The notes under the pieces were generated by a model, which worked only from the letters and a program-made list of their open reading frames with translations, made no database searches and was not told where the DNA came from. A stretch of DNA of 64,000 nucleotides from Bacteroidota bacterium (GTDB lineage: Bacteria; Bacteroidota; Bacteroidia; Chitinophagales; BACL12), in NCBI GenBank assembly GCA_016706865.1, contig JADJIS010000003.1, forward strand, positions 1,798,001-1,862,000. Reading direction: 5' to 3'. A program made the position numbers and the translations under genes. This document shows, piece after piece, positions 17,397 through 26,829 of this stretch (position 1 is the stretch's first letter; the number at the start of each line of letters is the position of its first letter).

Positions 17397-20006
17397 TCAG
17401 CCTACTATAACTTTAAGCACATTTTGATGGTTGCCGATACGAAGTAGTACAAAGTATATTCCTTTGCTAAATTGGGGCGACAAATTGTGAGTGATTTTTT
17501 GTTGACCGGTTAAATTTTTATGTACTATTCTATCGATCTTATTTCCATTTATATCCAGTAATTCAATGGTTACAAGTTGATTATTTCCGGCATTAAAAAG
17601 GATATTTATTTGATCAGTTGCAGGGTTTGGAAAAATGGAAAACGAATTGATTTCCACTTCAGGGAAAGATACAGGAACAGCATCTATATTAGTAGTCTTC
17701 CACAATCCCCCTGCAATACTTCCTGCCCAAATCGTTTTACCCGTAACGTCATTTGGATCAACCATAATTGTTCTGGTTCTACCTCCTACGTTATTAGGCC
17801 CCCGCTCTAACCACGCAATATCATTGGCTAGTGCAGCTGCATCCAGTTGAGCCTGCCAGATTCCCCTGCCATGCGTGGCAGCTGCAATGGTAAGATCATT
17901 GGCTCTAATGCGCAACATGTCGGTTCTAACCACCGGGAAGCTTGAACAGGGGATCCAGGTGGTAAGCCCACCATTCACATTCGCATAAAAAACACCCATT
18001 TCTGTAGCCAGATACACAATTTCGGGATTTAAAGGATGAATTGCACTCCAATAAACCGGCATATCAGGCAGATCACCTTCAATGTTTGACCAAATGGGCT
18101 CAGAAGCCAAGGCATTGTAACTTTCCCAAACACTAGCCAAATTATAATTGGAATAGGTTACCACCACATGGTTAGCGTCATTCTCATCCACAACAATACT
18201 GGAACAATAGATCGTGCCTGTAAATCCAGCGTCAGGTAAAAGGTCGAGCGGGTCAGCATTGGCAGGAACCGAGGTTGCATCTGAAGTATAAGCGTCAGGC
18301 AATCTGAAAATATCCCCCACACTGGAGCTTCTGCCAACAAATAATGTTCCCGGAGCAGCAGGAGAAGTACCTATGGCCGATAAAACACCATTTAAATTAG
18401 CTGCCTTAGCCCATCCTGAAGTATCTGATGTTGATGCATTGCTGAATCGCCACAATCCTTTGTTGCTGCACTGAAATAAATATTCCGGATTCGATGCATC
18501 CAACTCAAAGGGGTTGATAAACAAAACATTATGATCTTCCACATTCGGATTTGTTATCGCTTCAGGTGGTTCAAATCCCCCGTTGTTGAATCGATAGAGC
18601 CGTTTTAGTTGTGTTGCGGTATAAAATATTTCAGGGTTAGATTTATTAAAGGCAGTAAAAGCGCCATCTGCACCAGAAACAAATTTAAAATCAGCTATAC
18701 CGGCATTGTAAGCATATGGAGTGCCATTATCCTGTGTTCCTCCCATCAATTGTTGCACATTTTCAAAAGGATGCAGGGCAACGGAATAGAATTGGGTTAC
18801 ATTATATCCATCGTTTCTATTATAAATAAACGGAGTTTCCGAGGTGAAATCATCACATTTCCAAATTCCACCGTCGTTGCCAAAATATACTTCATCTGAA
18901 GTTTTAAAAGTAATTTCATGTTGATCAACATGCACATATCGCAATAAAACAGAATCCAATCCCCCCATAGTCAACTGCTGCCAGTTTTCACCTCCATCTC
19001 TGGTTCTCCAGATATGTAATCCTCCAACAGCAACCACATTTTCATTATTGGGGTCCACAGCCATGGAAAGGTCGTACCACGCCTGTGACGCAGCCAGTTG
19101 GTCATCTCCACCCGGCATATTTACTTCTGTCCAGGTTTCACCTTTGTCGCTGGTCTTATAAATGCCTTTCACTTTATAATCTGAAGAATTACAATAAATA
19201 CTATATGCAACATTCGCATTGGAAGGTGCTGTAGCCATATCTATTCGGAAATATCCGGAACCAGGCAACCCAGTAGTTTGTTTAACAAAGGTTCCCGCAT
19301 CGCCACTTGGTGAAAAATAGATACCATCCGTTTCAAAAATACCTATGGAGGCAAATACGCCTCCATCAGCAGTTAATTCAATATCACAGATAGTATTTTT
19401 TAGTGACCCGACACCAAATCCGAGTACCTTTTCCCAAGTTGCTCCACCATCGGTTGAACGCTGCAAACCACTTGAACGAGTTCCTACATAAACATCACTC
19501 GTAACCGGATGCACAACAATGTCCTGGCAATAATCAAATATAATAGTATCTGTGGAGGTAAGTTGAGCCCAGGTTTCACCGCCATCAATGGATTTAAAAA
19601 CACCCGCTCCTCTCACTGCATCAGCATTATACCATCCCTCCCCAGTACAGAAATAAAATATCTGTGTATTGTTTGGATCGTAGGCAATTCTTGTAACTGA
19701 TAGCGATGGAAAAAAATCATCTATTTGTTGCCATCCTTCTTCGCTCTCCTCAGTTTTAAAATGTGTAGAGTTTGAATTGTAAAATCCTCTGTTTTTTAAT
19801 TCCCGATAAGCCTTCATTATTGCACCGGAAGGAATTTTTCCCGTGTTGGGATCTGCAGTTCTTAAAAGATCAAAACCTACATTGGCCTTTGATCCTGAAG
19901 ATTCAGAATCCGTTTCTGTTCCACTTTTTTTATTTGTTGGAGTTGAAAAATATACAACTGTTATTAATAGTAATGTAGCTAAAAGAATAGGTAAAGGTTT
20001 GGCCAT
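17397..20006 (-). CDS. Large Asp-box beta-propeller protein with T9SS sorting domain
   Basis: An 869-residue exported protein of the WD40/YVTN/BNR group. A hydrophobic segment at residues 3-20 is the signal. Numerous Asp-box turns (SxDGGxTW) are visible, for example SIDGGETWAQL, STDGGATWEKV, TSDKGETWTEV and RDGGENWQQL. The type A sorting domain occupies about the last 80 residues (IFPNPATDQINILF to VLKVIVG). Just before it is GPNNVGGRTRTIMVDPND...GGLWKT, a motif that usually opens a propeller in this family, so the second propeller looks truncated. The sialidase-like catalytic residues were not found. Surface-located, function unknown. Confidence 0.82.
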   Translation of the reverse strand: MAKPLPILLATLLLITVVYFSTPTNKKSGTETDSESSGSKANVGFDLLRTADPNTGKIPSGAIMKAYRELKNRGFYNSNSTHFKTEESEEGWQQIDDFFPSLSVTRIAYDPNNTQIFYFCTGEGWYNADAVRGAGVFKSIDGGETWAQLTSTDTIIFDYCQDIVVHPVTSDVYVGTRSSGLQRSTDGGATWEKVLGFGVGSLKNTICDIELTADGGVFASIGIFETDGIYFSPSGDAGTFVKQTTGLPGSGYFRIDMATAPSNANVAYSIYCNSSDYKVKGIYKTSDKGETWTEVNMPGGDDQLAASQAWYDLSMAVDPNNENVVAVGGLHIWRTRDGGENWQQLTMGGLDSVLLRYVHVDQHEITFKTSDEVYFGNDGGIWKCDDFTSETPFIYNRNDGYNVTQFYSVALHPFENVQQLMGGTQDNGTPYAYNAGIADFKFVSGADGAFTAFNKSNPEIFYTATQLKRLYRFNNGGFEPPEAITNPNVEDHNVLFINPFELDASNPEYLFQCSNKGLWRFSNASTSDTSGWAKAANLNGVLSAIGTSPAAPGTLFVGRSSSVGDIFRLPDAYTSDATSVPANADPLDLLPDAGFTGTIYCSSIVVDENDANHVVVTYSNYNLASVWESYNALASEPIWSNIEGDLPDMPVYWSAIHPLNPEIVYLATEMGVFYANVNGGLTTWIPCSSFPVVRTDMLRIRANDLTIAAATHGRGIWQAQLDAAALANDIAWLERGPNNVGGRTRTIMVDPNDVTGKTIWAGSIAGGLWKTTNIDAVPVSFPEVEINSFSIFPNPATDQINILFNAGNNQLVTIELLDINGNKIDRIVHKNLTGQQKITHNLSPQFSKGIYFVLLRIGNHQNVLKVIVG

Positions 20007-20092
20007 ATCATCCGCAATTGGAGGATAAATTTAAGGAATTTTTCCTAGTTTAGAATTTAGTGAAGAATGAGAGGTAGCGTTTAAAGGATCTA

Positions 20093-20407
20093 TTAATTCA
20101 AACTTATTTGTGAGAATGTCTGATAAGTGGAATTATAGAATAAAAGCGGAGCAATTTCACAATCCATAAAATGTATAAGCGGAAATTTCGAAAGTTGCTC
20201 TAATACATCTTCCTCATCCCTAGCCACAATGGTGATCCATAATTTAGAACGATCTACAGAAACACAATAACTTGTGATCTTTCCTTCGAACATCATATCG
20301 TTTACAATAGCTCTTTGACTGGGAATAAGTTTTAGAAACTCATCACTGTGAGGACTATGCAAATTAACATCAACCATAAATTCCGGCATACCTGACAAAT
20401 TTTCCAT
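20093..20407 (-). CDS. Muconolactone isomerase-like small protein
   Basis: A 104-residue soluble protein. The core, MPEFMVDVNL...IPSQRAIVNDMMFEGKITSYCVSVDRSKLWITIVARDEEDV, resembles the ferredoxin-like fold of muconolactone delta-isomerase-type proteins (YCII-like). No aromatic degradation genes are nearby, so the catabolic reaction is unlikely; treat as a fold-level call. A second possible start is the Met at 20389. It lies about 70 bases downstream of sixA on the same strand. Confidence 0.6.
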   Translation of the reverse strand: MENLSGMPEFMVDVNLHSPHSDEFLKLIPSQRAIVNDMMFEGKITSYCVSVDRSKLWITIVARDEEDVLEQLSKFPLIHFMDCEIAPLLFYNSTYQTFSQISLN

Positions 20408-20476
20408 GTAAAATTATCAATCTTTATACACTATAAACGCAAAAAAAGTTTATGAGGTTGTTTGACCATTCATAAT

Positions 20477-20971
20477 TTAACGATTTTTTTTGGGATATTC
20501 AAACCATAAGAGCTTTGCAGCTTTGGTTTCCAAATTAGCCCAGCGCTCAATGTCAAATTGCAGTGCCACGATACTACAGGTGGGCATTTCAGCACTAAAC
20601 TCCGGACACAGAACAGAGCTCAGCAACGAAAAAGTAGGGTTGTGTCCAAAAATGCAAATATTGTTGGTTGCCTGTAATTGTGACTGTAACATTTTGATGA
20701 TTTCTGCAATATTTCCAAAATATAATACCTGCTCAACAGCAATATCTTTTTTATCAAAACCTATGATATCACTAAAAATCCTGCAAGTGGAAAATGCACG
20801 GAGGGCCGGACTGCTAATCATTTTGTCGGGCATAACCTTTTTTTCTTTTAAAAGTGTTGCCATCATTCTTGCATCCTTTAAACCTCTGTCGGCAAGAGGC
20901 CTTTCGATGTCGTGCAATTCAGCATCGTCCCAATCTGATTTTGCATGTCTTATGATATAGATCGTTTTCAT
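20477..20971 (-). CDS. sixA: SixA-like phosphohistidine phosphatase
   Basis: A 164-residue histidine-phosphatase-superfamily protein. The catalytic histidine is in the RHAKSDWDD motif (His9), and the second histidine is in CIFGHNPTFS. The short length, and the region KMISSPALRAFSTCRIF, are as in SixA. SixA removes phosphate from phosphohistidine in histidine phosphotransfer proteins in E. coli; the partner here is unknown. Its start overlaps the end of the ArnT-like gene by four bases (ATGA), so the two are translationally coupled. Confidence 0.85.
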   Translation of the reverse strand: MKTIYIIRHAKSDWDDAELHDIERPLADRGLKDARMMATLLKEKKVMPDKMISSPALRAFSTCRIFSDIIGFDKKDIAVEQVLYFGNIAEIIKMLQSQLQATNNICIFGHNPTFSLLSSVLCPEFSAEMPTCSIVALQFDIERWANLETKAAKLLWFEYPKKNR

Positions 20972-22650
20972 TGTACAATTTCTTTTTTAAAAAAAACAAA
21001 CCCATTTTTTTGTTCCAGGAAAATTAATTGCGGTTGATCTTTATAATTTTTGGCCTTTCTTACATTGGTAACAAAATAAACAGGTTTATCAGTATTACCT
21101 GTCAATAACCATTCGCTGAAATATTTTCGCATAGCGATGGGATCTTCTTTGGTGTTCGGATGATGCACCTCCATCCAAGATAAAAATACTTCATTTTTAT
21201 TATCCTCCGGTTTTCGGGCACCATAAAATAAATGAGCGTAACTTTTATAACCAATTACATCCTGATAACAATCCTCCTGGCTCTTGTCAACCAAAAAATC
21301 CACCATTGCACCCTGCGAATATCTTTCAATTTTTGGGGTGATGTTATTTAATGCCAGGTTAATGGTAATTATGGAGGAACCGAATAAAATTATAATTGCT
21401 TTATTAACTTTTTTATTGATAAGAAAGTAAATTGAAATTCCAATTCCAACCACCAATATTATTGCAATCAACGATTCCCAACCCGACCAATTTCCATCGG
21501 CTTTTAAGGCATCTTTTGTAAAACTATCTCTTATATAGGGAGAGATCAATTCGGGGTTTTGCAATACGTAGGGAATTCCTGCTATTAAAATAATTATTAC
21601 GGAACCAATTAAAAGCAAGGTTAGAGATTCCCATTTTCTCCATTGATCCTTTAATGCATAAAGAGTAAGTGCAGAGAGGAATGTTAGCGGAAAATACGCC
21701 ATGGAAGAATAGTGTGCGATCTTGGTTTGCACTATAGAAAACAAGATCATTACCACCCAAAATAAGATCAGCATCCATTGTCTGAATTTGATGCTCTGCT
21801 CATCTGTAGTTTGTTTTTTAAATAATGCTCTGATAGCAAACACGGAGGCCGGGAAACAGAAAAATAAGATCACTACAAAATGATATCCAAAAAATCCACC
21901 ATGGCTTGCATCTTCTGTTGTTGCCAGGCGGAAAGTATAACGCATAAATTCGGTAATGAACCAGGTTCCATTCTGTGCAATTTCAATTCCTATCCATGGA
22001 AAAATAGTGAGTGCAATAAAAAACAAATAATAAACGATATGTAGGAGCGGTGGAAAAAGCCGGAATCGATTAATTACATAATAAATTCCAACTGTTAATC
22101 CGAGAATAATAATTGCAACCGGACCTTTGGTCAATATTGCAAGTCCGATCATGAATGCAGATAAAAATAAATATTTTATCCGGAAATGCTGCTGCAAATA
22201 ACAAATAAAATAATAGATACTTAAAAATATAAATAAATTGAACCAGGGGTCAATGATACCCGATTTAAAATAAAATTGTGGTAAAATACTTCCCGCATAA
22301 CAAAGCACCCATAACCATCCGAACTTTGTATCCTTGAGTTTTGTTCCTATATTAAATAAAATTAATAAAGTCAGAATCCCGCATATTGCATTTGGAAATC
22401 GCGCAGCATATTCATTTATACCAAATAATTTCATGCTCAACGCCTGCATCCAGAAAAACAATGGAGGTTTCTCCCAAAATTCCTGAAAATCGATCTGCGT
22501 TTGAGTATAATTTCCGGTGAGCAACATTTCTCGTGATGCTTCAGCGAAATTGATCTCATCCCAATCAAAAAGATGTGAATTTCCGAGAAACGGAAAAAAC
22601 AATACGCTGCCAAGCAGCAGGATATAGAAGTAATTTTTATACCGGCCCAT
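20968..22650 (-). CDS. ArnT/PMT-like membrane glycosyltransferase
   Basis: A 560-residue polytopic protein of the GT-C fold. The first periplasmic loop has FDWDEINFAEASREML, with the acidic pair typical of ArnT and protein O-mannosyltransferases, and WEKPPLFFWMQALSMKLFG follows. About ten to twelve membrane segments run to residue 430, then a soluble C-terminal region. It transfers a sugar from an undecaprenyl- or polyprenyl-phosphate donor to lipid A or a protein. The acceptor is not determinable. An upstream GTG at 22653 is an alternative start. Divergent from rnr by about 58 bases. Confidence 0.85.
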   Translation of the reverse strand: MGRYKNYFYILLLGSVLFFPFLGNSHLFDWDEINFAEASREMLLTGNYTQTQIDFQEFWEKPPLFFWMQALSMKLFGINEYAARFPNAICGILTLLILFNIGTKLKDTKFGWLWVLCYAGSILPQFYFKSGIIDPWFNLFIFLSIYYFICYLQQHFRIKYLFLSAFMIGLAILTKGPVAIIILGLTVGIYYVINRFRLFPPLLHIVYYLFFIALTIFPWIGIEIAQNGTWFITEFMRYTFRLATTEDASHGGFFGYHFVVILFFCFPASVFAIRALFKKQTTDEQSIKFRQWMLILFWVVMILFSIVQTKIAHYSSMAYFPLTFLSALTLYALKDQWRKWESLTLLLIGSVIIILIAGIPYVLQNPELISPYIRDSFTKDALKADGNWSGWESLIAIILVVGIGISIYFLINKKVNKAIIILFGSSIITINLALNNITPKIERYSQGAMVDFLVDKSQEDCYQDVIGYKSYAHLFYGARKPEDNKNEVFLSWMEVHHPNTKEDPIAMRKYFSEWLLTGNTDKPVYFVTNVRKAKNYKDQPQLIFLEQKNGFVFFKKEIVQ

Positions 22651-22695
22651 CACAAATCGGTGGAAAATTACTAAACTTATTCGGGAGACAAAACG

Positions 22696-22703
22696 TATCT
22701 TTA
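22696..22703 (+). promoter_or_regulatory. Possible -7 box very close to the rnr start
   Basis: TATCTTTA differs at one base from TAnnTTTG and ends only five bases before the rnr ATG. If used, transcription would begin at or within a few bases of the start codon, giving a leaderless or nearly leaderless mRNA. Confidence 0.35.
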
Positions 22704-22708
22704 CACAT

Positions 22709-24853
22709 ATGCCAAAGAAAAAAAAGAAGCCCGGTACCCAATTGGTAAAGGCCGGTTATAACCTTGAAAACGAAATTTACAATTTTCTCGCCAATAAAGC
22801 GGAACGAGGATTCTCGCTGAAAAATATCTTTAAATGGGTATCCAAAACAGGTGATCTCGATGGAGTTTTTGATGCTATTCAAAATTTAGTGAACAGTGGT
22901 CGGATAGAAGAATACGAAGCAGATACTTTTCGGATCAAACAAAAACCGAATACCATCAATACAATGGTTGGTGTGGTTGATATGACACAAAGCGGAAACG
23001 CCTACGTTGTTATTGACGGCCATTTATATGATGTGTTTGTTCCCTCCAGAAAAACAAATCGCGCATTTAATGGCGATACTGTTCGTGTAAGAATTACTTC
23101 ACTCGGAAAAAATAAAAAACCCGAAGGTGAGATCGTGGAAATAATAAAACGCGAAAAAGAATTATTTGTCGGGAAGGTGGAAATTTCAGAAAATTATGCT
23201 TTTGCAGTCACCGATGACAGGTTCAATAATTATGATTTTTATTTATCGAATGAGGAAATAAAAAAGAAAAAGGTGGTGAATGGCGATCGCGTTATTATTC
23301 GCGTAAAAGATTGGCCACCATCCATGAAAAATCCGATAGGAGAAATTGTAAGTAAATTATCGGCAGCAGGTGATCATGCGAGCGACATGGAAGCAATTAT
23401 GGTGGAAACTGGTATCCATTATCAATTTCCAGAAGAGGTGGAGCAAATGGCTGCGGAATTACCCATTGAAATATCGAAGGCGGAAATTGCAGCAAGAAGA
23501 GATATTCGTAAAATATTTACCATTACTATAGATCCATACGATGCAAAAGATTTTGATGATGCTATCTCCTATCAGAAATTACCCAATGGAAATATTGAAG
23601 TAGGAGTTCATATTGCAGATGTATCGCATTATGTGATTCCGGAATCGGCAATTGACAAAGAGGCTTATGCAAGAGGAACTTCGGTATATCTTGTTGACAG
23701 AGTAATTCCTATGTTACCGGAAAAATTATCGAATAATGTTTGTTCGCTCCGTCCGCATGAAGACAAACTGACCTTTAGTGCAATTTTCGAAATGGATGAA
23801 AATGCTAAGATCATAAATGAATGGTTTGGAAAAACCATCATGTATAGCGACAGGCGATTTACTTATGAGGAAGCCCAGGAAATACTGGAAAATAAAGAAG
23901 GGGAATTTGCAGAAGAGATTCTTGCGTTAAACAAAGTTTCCACTTTATTACGCGAAAAAAGATTCAGCGCCGGGGCAATTTCCTTTGAAACAAAGGAGGT
24001 GAAATTTATTTTGGATGAAAATTTTGTTCCAACTGGATTATATGTAAAAGAAAGAAAAGAAGCACATATGCTTATTGAAGATCTGATGTTATTAGCCAAC
24101 AAAAGAGTAGCATTTCATCTGGCAAAAAATTTCACCAAGGTTCCGTTCGTTTATCGCGTTCATGATACTCCCGATATGAAAAAATTAGAGGAGTTTTCAT
24201 TAAATGCACGTCGCTTCGGTTATAAATTAAAATTAGATTCACCGAAAAATGTTTCTGCGGAATTAAACAGATTAATGGAGGAAATTAAGGGAACACCCGA
24301 ACAAAACATTTTGGAAAGTCTGGCGATTAGATGTATGGCCAAAGCAGTGTATACTACTAAAAATATTGGTCATTACGGATTGGCATTTGAGCACTATACA
24401 CATTTTACTTCTCCCATCCGAAGATATCCGGATCTGATGGTGCATCGTGTTTTGGAAAATGTTTTAAACAAAGAAAAATTATTATATCCGAATGCGGAAG
24501 GTCTGGAAGAAAAATGCCGACACTCTTCTGCAACCGAACGCAAGGCAATGGAAGCGGAACGAGAAAGCGTTAAGTATAAGCAGGTGGAATATATGACCAA
24601 ACATGTAGGCGAAAGTTTTGATGGAGTGATTACCGGTGTAACCTCCTTCGGAATATTTGTGGAAATAGTGGAAAATAAATGTGAAGGATTGGTGCATGTA
24701 GATAATATTCGCGATGAATTAATGTTTGATGAAGCCCGTCGCCGATTGGTGAGTTTAACAAATTCGGGAAACTACGAGTTGGGAAATTCCATACGAATTA
24801 AAGTTCAAAAGGCAGATCTTGCCTTAAGGAAATTGGATTTTATGATTGATTAA
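22709..24853 (+). CDS. rnr: Ribonuclease R
   Basis: A 714-residue 3'-to-5' exoribonuclease of the RNase II/RNB family, acting on structured RNA in the cytosol. A basic N-terminus (KKKKK) and winged-helix region precede cold-shock-like OB domains at about 80-220. The RNB catalytic aspartates are in DPYDAKDFDDAI (275-285), with TSVYLVDRVIPMLPEKLSN downstream. The block HFTSPIRRYPDLMVHR is canonical. The C-terminal S1 domain (FDGVITGVTSFGIFVEI) is present, but the lysine-rich tail is short. Confidence 0.96.
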   Translation: MPKKKKKPGTQLVKAGYNLENEIYNFLANKAERGFSLKNIFKWVSKTGDLDGVFDAIQNLVNSGRIEEYEADTFRIKQKPNTINTMVGVVDMTQSGNAYVVIDGHLYDVFVPSRKTNRAFNGDTVRVRITSLGKNKKPEGEIVEIIKREKELFVGKVEISENYAFAVTDDRFNNYDFYLSNEEIKKKKVVNGDRVIIRVKDWPPSMKNPIGEIVSKLSAAGDHASDMEAIMVETGIHYQFPEEVEQMAAELPIEISKAEIAARRDIRKIFTITIDPYDAKDFDDAISYQKLPNGNIEVGVHIADVSHYVIPESAIDKEAYARGTSVYLVDRVIPMLPEKLSNNVCSLRPHEDKLTFSAIFEMDENAKIINEWFGKTIMYSDRRFTYEEAQEILENKEGEFAEEILALNKVSTLLREKRFSAGAISFETKEVKFILDENFVPTGLYVKERKEAHMLIEDLMLLANKRVAFHLAKNFTKVPFVYRVHDTPDMKKLEEFSLNARRFGYKLKLDSPKNVSAELNRLMEEIKGTPEQNILESLAIRCMAKAVYTTKNIGHYGLAFEHYTHFTSPIRRYPDLMVHRVLENVLNKEKLLYPNAEGLEEKCRHSSATERKAMEAERESVKYKQVEYMTKHVGESFDGVITGVTSFGIFVEIVENKCEGLVHVDNIRDELMFDEARRRLVSLTNSGNYELGNSIRIKVQKADLALRKLDFMID

Positions 24854-24911
24854 AATAATGTTGAATTAGGTAATAATCAATTAATGTTAATGGCATGGAA
24901 TTTTCACATGC

Positions 24912-25079
24912 GACCCTTTCAGGGTCGGGAAATATTTTTCAGAATACTTCTATAAACATTTGACCCTTTCAGGGTCGGGAAATATTTTTCAGAATACTTC
25001 TATAAACATTTGACCCTTTCAGGATCAGGAAATATTTTCAGAATACTTCTATAAACATTTGACCCTTTCAGGGTCAGGA
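24912..25079. repeat. Tandem 50-bp repeat with GACCCT-TTC-AGGGTC palindromes
   Basis: Three units at a 50/50/49-base period plus a fourth palindrome. Each unit is a 15-base palindrome GACCCTTTCAGGGTC followed by a near-identical AT-rich linker (GGGAAATATTTTTCAGAATA, then CTTCTATAAACATTT). The third palindrome has one mutated base (AGGATC). The linkers are identical between units, so this is a tandem repeat and not a CRISPR array. Confidence 0.9.
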
Positions 25080-25239
25080 CATGTGATTAAAATATTGAAA
25101 TGCGAACCATTTAGCAACTAAGCAATATATTCAATAGCAGGAACAATCAAATTTGTTTTATTCTTTATTAAAATGAATTAACCTGCTCAATGCGTCCTAC
25201 AATGGTAAAAAATTAAATATAGATACGACACAAACTTCG

Positions 25240-25305
25240 ATCCCGAAGGGATCATATGTTTATAGAAAAGCGTGTCTCCGAATCACCGACCCTGAAAGGG
25301 TCGAA
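25240..25305. repeat. Inverted partial copy of the 50-bp palindromic unit
   Basis: GATCCCGAAGGGATC, then ATGTTTATAGAAAAG, then GACCCTGAAAGGGTC. This is the reverse complement of the linker end (CTTCTATAAACAT) and palindrome of the array 160 bases upstream, so array and copy could pair. Confidence 0.6.
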
Positions 25306-25393
25306 TGTAAAAACATCAAATGAACAGATAATTGGAAAAATATCATTCAATCCAATTAAACAAATATTCAGGTTTGTATGCAATTTGTATGCC

Positions 25394-25509
25394 ATGGTTG
25401 GTGTTTTTCACCAACCATATTCGGAGGTTAAATTTTGATCTGAGAAAAATATCCTATGAAGAATTAAATTGTAACCGTTTACGCCATGGTTAGTTTTTTT
25501 ACCAACCAT
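25394..25509. repeat. Two ATGGTTGGTG hairpins
   Basis: A perfect 10-bp stem, ATGGTTGGTG / CACCAACCAT, around TTTTT at 25394-25418. A near-identical hairpin (ATGGTTAGT / ACCAACCAT) lies at 25486-25509. The second is about 28 bases from the RluA-like gene's stop and may help end its transcript. Confidence 0.7.
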
Positions 25510-25536
25510 CGGGAATTGATAATGAAATAATAAAAC

Positions 25537-26211
25537 CTACCCATTCCCAACATACTTCCAATCCTTCGGCATTTCACAACTTACTTTCATTTTTTTCTTT
25601 TCTGCAGGATGTTCAAATTCGATGGAATGTGCGTGCAAACAAATTGCATCGGATTTATATTTTGATTTTGACCCATATTTTTCGTCACCAATAATTGGAC
25701 ATCCGATAAATGCAAGTTGTGCCCGAATTTGATGATATTTTCCGGTTAACGGATGAATTTCAAGTAAGAAAGCATCGTTCAACATTCCTTTATATTTATA
25801 GATCAATTCACATTTAACTGCACTCTTTCTGCTATTCTTATAAATGATCGCCTTTTTATTTTTAACATCCTTAAATAAATAATGTAGAAGAGTTCCTTCA
25901 TCCTTTTCGGGTTTTTTATCAACTAATGCATAGTATATCTTTTCGACTTTACCTTCTTCAAATTGTTTATTGAGATCGCGCAAAGCAGAAACTTTTTTTG
26001 CCAACAACATTACTCCACTTACCGGCCTGTCGATACGATGCACAATGCCCAATATTGTATTTTGTGAAAGTTTCAGCGTATTAAAATAATCTGCAACCAT
26101 GTCCTGAACACTGGGATTTTTAAACTTATCCCGTTCCGCCATTAAACCGGAAGGTTTGTTAATTACAAGTATAATCTTATCTTCAAATAATATTTCCAAC
26201 GATTCCATCAT
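25537..26211 (-). CDS. RluA-family pseudouridine synthase, lacking S4 domain
   Basis: A 224-residue RNA pseudouridine synthase. The catalytic aspartate is Asp61 in HRIDRPVSGVMLLAKK, the family motif HRLDxxTSG with Pro-Val in the middle. The C-terminal HPLTGKYHQIRAQLAFIGCPIIGDEKYG is also characteristic. It lacks the N-terminal S4 RNA-binding domain of RluC/D, like RluA and TruC-type enzymes. Target (23S rRNA or tRNA) is not determinable. It is divergent from the small membrane protein at 26238. Confidence 0.9.
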   Translation of the reverse strand: MMESLEILFEDKIILVINKPSGLMAERDKFKNPSVQDMVADYFNTLKLSQNTILGIVHRIDRPVSGVMLLAKKVSALRDLNKQFEEGKVEKIYYALVDKKPEKDEGTLLHYLFKDVKNKKAIIYKNSRKSAVKCELIYKYKGMLNDAFLLEIHPLTGKYHQIRAQLAFIGCPIIGDEKYGSKSKYKSDAICLHAHSIEFEHPAEKKKMKVSCEMPKDWKYVGNG

Positions 26212-26237
26212 GCAAAGTAAACTTTAAATTTTACAAA

Positions 26238-26603
26238 ATGACAACAATAGAAATTTATTTATGGCTCAACGCGGTTTTATATGCGGCATTCTCTTTGTGG
26301 TGCCTCTGGAAACCAACAACAACGGCTACTTTCACGGGTTTAGGCCTTTTAAACACCTCCGGGAGGTCGGAATACTTTGCAATTTATGTAGGTCTTCAGG
26401 GGGCTTGGGCAGCCATGTTTATTGCGTGCGCATTGAATCCTGATCTACAACATGCCGGTATCTTTTACGCTGTTTTTATATATGCAGGATTAGTTTTAGG
26501 AAGATGGATCTCAATTTTTCAGAAAGGAATTTCATCCAATAAGACCTATATTCTGGCTATTTTGGAGATCGTTCTTGGAACCTGGGCAGCAGTTCTTTTA
26601 TAA
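26238..26603 (+). CDS. Small four-helix membrane protein, DUF4345-like
   Basis: A 121-residue protein with four predicted membrane helices (around 8-24, 45-63, 72-90 and 103-121). The loop GRSEYFAIYVGLQGAW resembles the DUF4345 family, where a conserved RSE/RATYGG segment links helices 1 and 2. Function unknown. The SAM riboswitch promoter begins just after its stop, so it is probably transcribed separately from the methionine genes. Confidence 0.6.
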   Translation: MTTIEIYLWLNAVLYAAFSLWCLWKPTTTATFTGLGLLNTSGRSEYFAIYVGLQGAWAAMFIACALNPDLQHAGIFYAVFIYAGLVLGRWISIFQKGISSNKTYILAILEIVLGTWAAVLL

Positions 26604-26618
26604 AAATGCAAAATAATA

Positions 26619-26651
26619 TTTGGATATTTCAAAATTGCATATTTATCTTTG
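26619..26651 (+). promoter_or_regulatory. Promoter of the SAM-riboswitch methionine operon
   Basis: TTTG (26619-26622) and TATCTTTG (26644-26651) separated by 21 bases, a close fit to the Bacteroidota -33/-7 promoter. It lies just upstream of the riboswitch. Confidence 0.75.
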
Positions 26652-26672
26652 CATCTCGTTCTTATGAATTTA

Positions 26673-26769
26673 CTTATCAAGAAAGGTTGAGGGACTGACC
26701 CTACGACACCTTGGCAACCCATAAAAGTTTTTCTCGCTTTTGTGAAGGTGCTAATTTCAGACAGATAAG
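26673..26769 (+). ncRNA. SAM-I riboswitch (S-box leader)
   Basis: Closing helix P1 is CTTATC / GATAAG. Between them are the conserved elements AAGAAAGGTTGAGGGACTG, GACCCTACGACACCTTGGCA (with CCTTGGCAACC), and GAAGGTGCTAATTTCAGACAG. This is the S-box order of P1, kink-turn helix P2, P3 and P4. Binding S-adenosylmethionine is expected to favour the terminator at 26795 and shut off the downstream methionine genes. Confidence 0.93.
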
Positions 26770-26794
26770 TTGGAGAGAGTTACAAAAATATTTG

Positions 26795-26829
26795 AAGCTC
26801 GCCAATTTTTCGGCGGGCTTTATTTTTTT
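26795..26829 (+). terminator. Riboswitch-controlled terminator
   Basis: Stem AAGCTCGCC / GGCGGGCTT (one internal mismatch) followed by a T-rich tract, 25 bases after P1 of the SAM riboswitch. It sits about 130 bases before the metB-like start. Confidence 0.85.

Noticed and set aside
24912..25079. CRISPR array
   Set aside because: The spacing is regular but the would-be spacers are identical to each other, and no cas gene is nearby. It is a tandem repeat.
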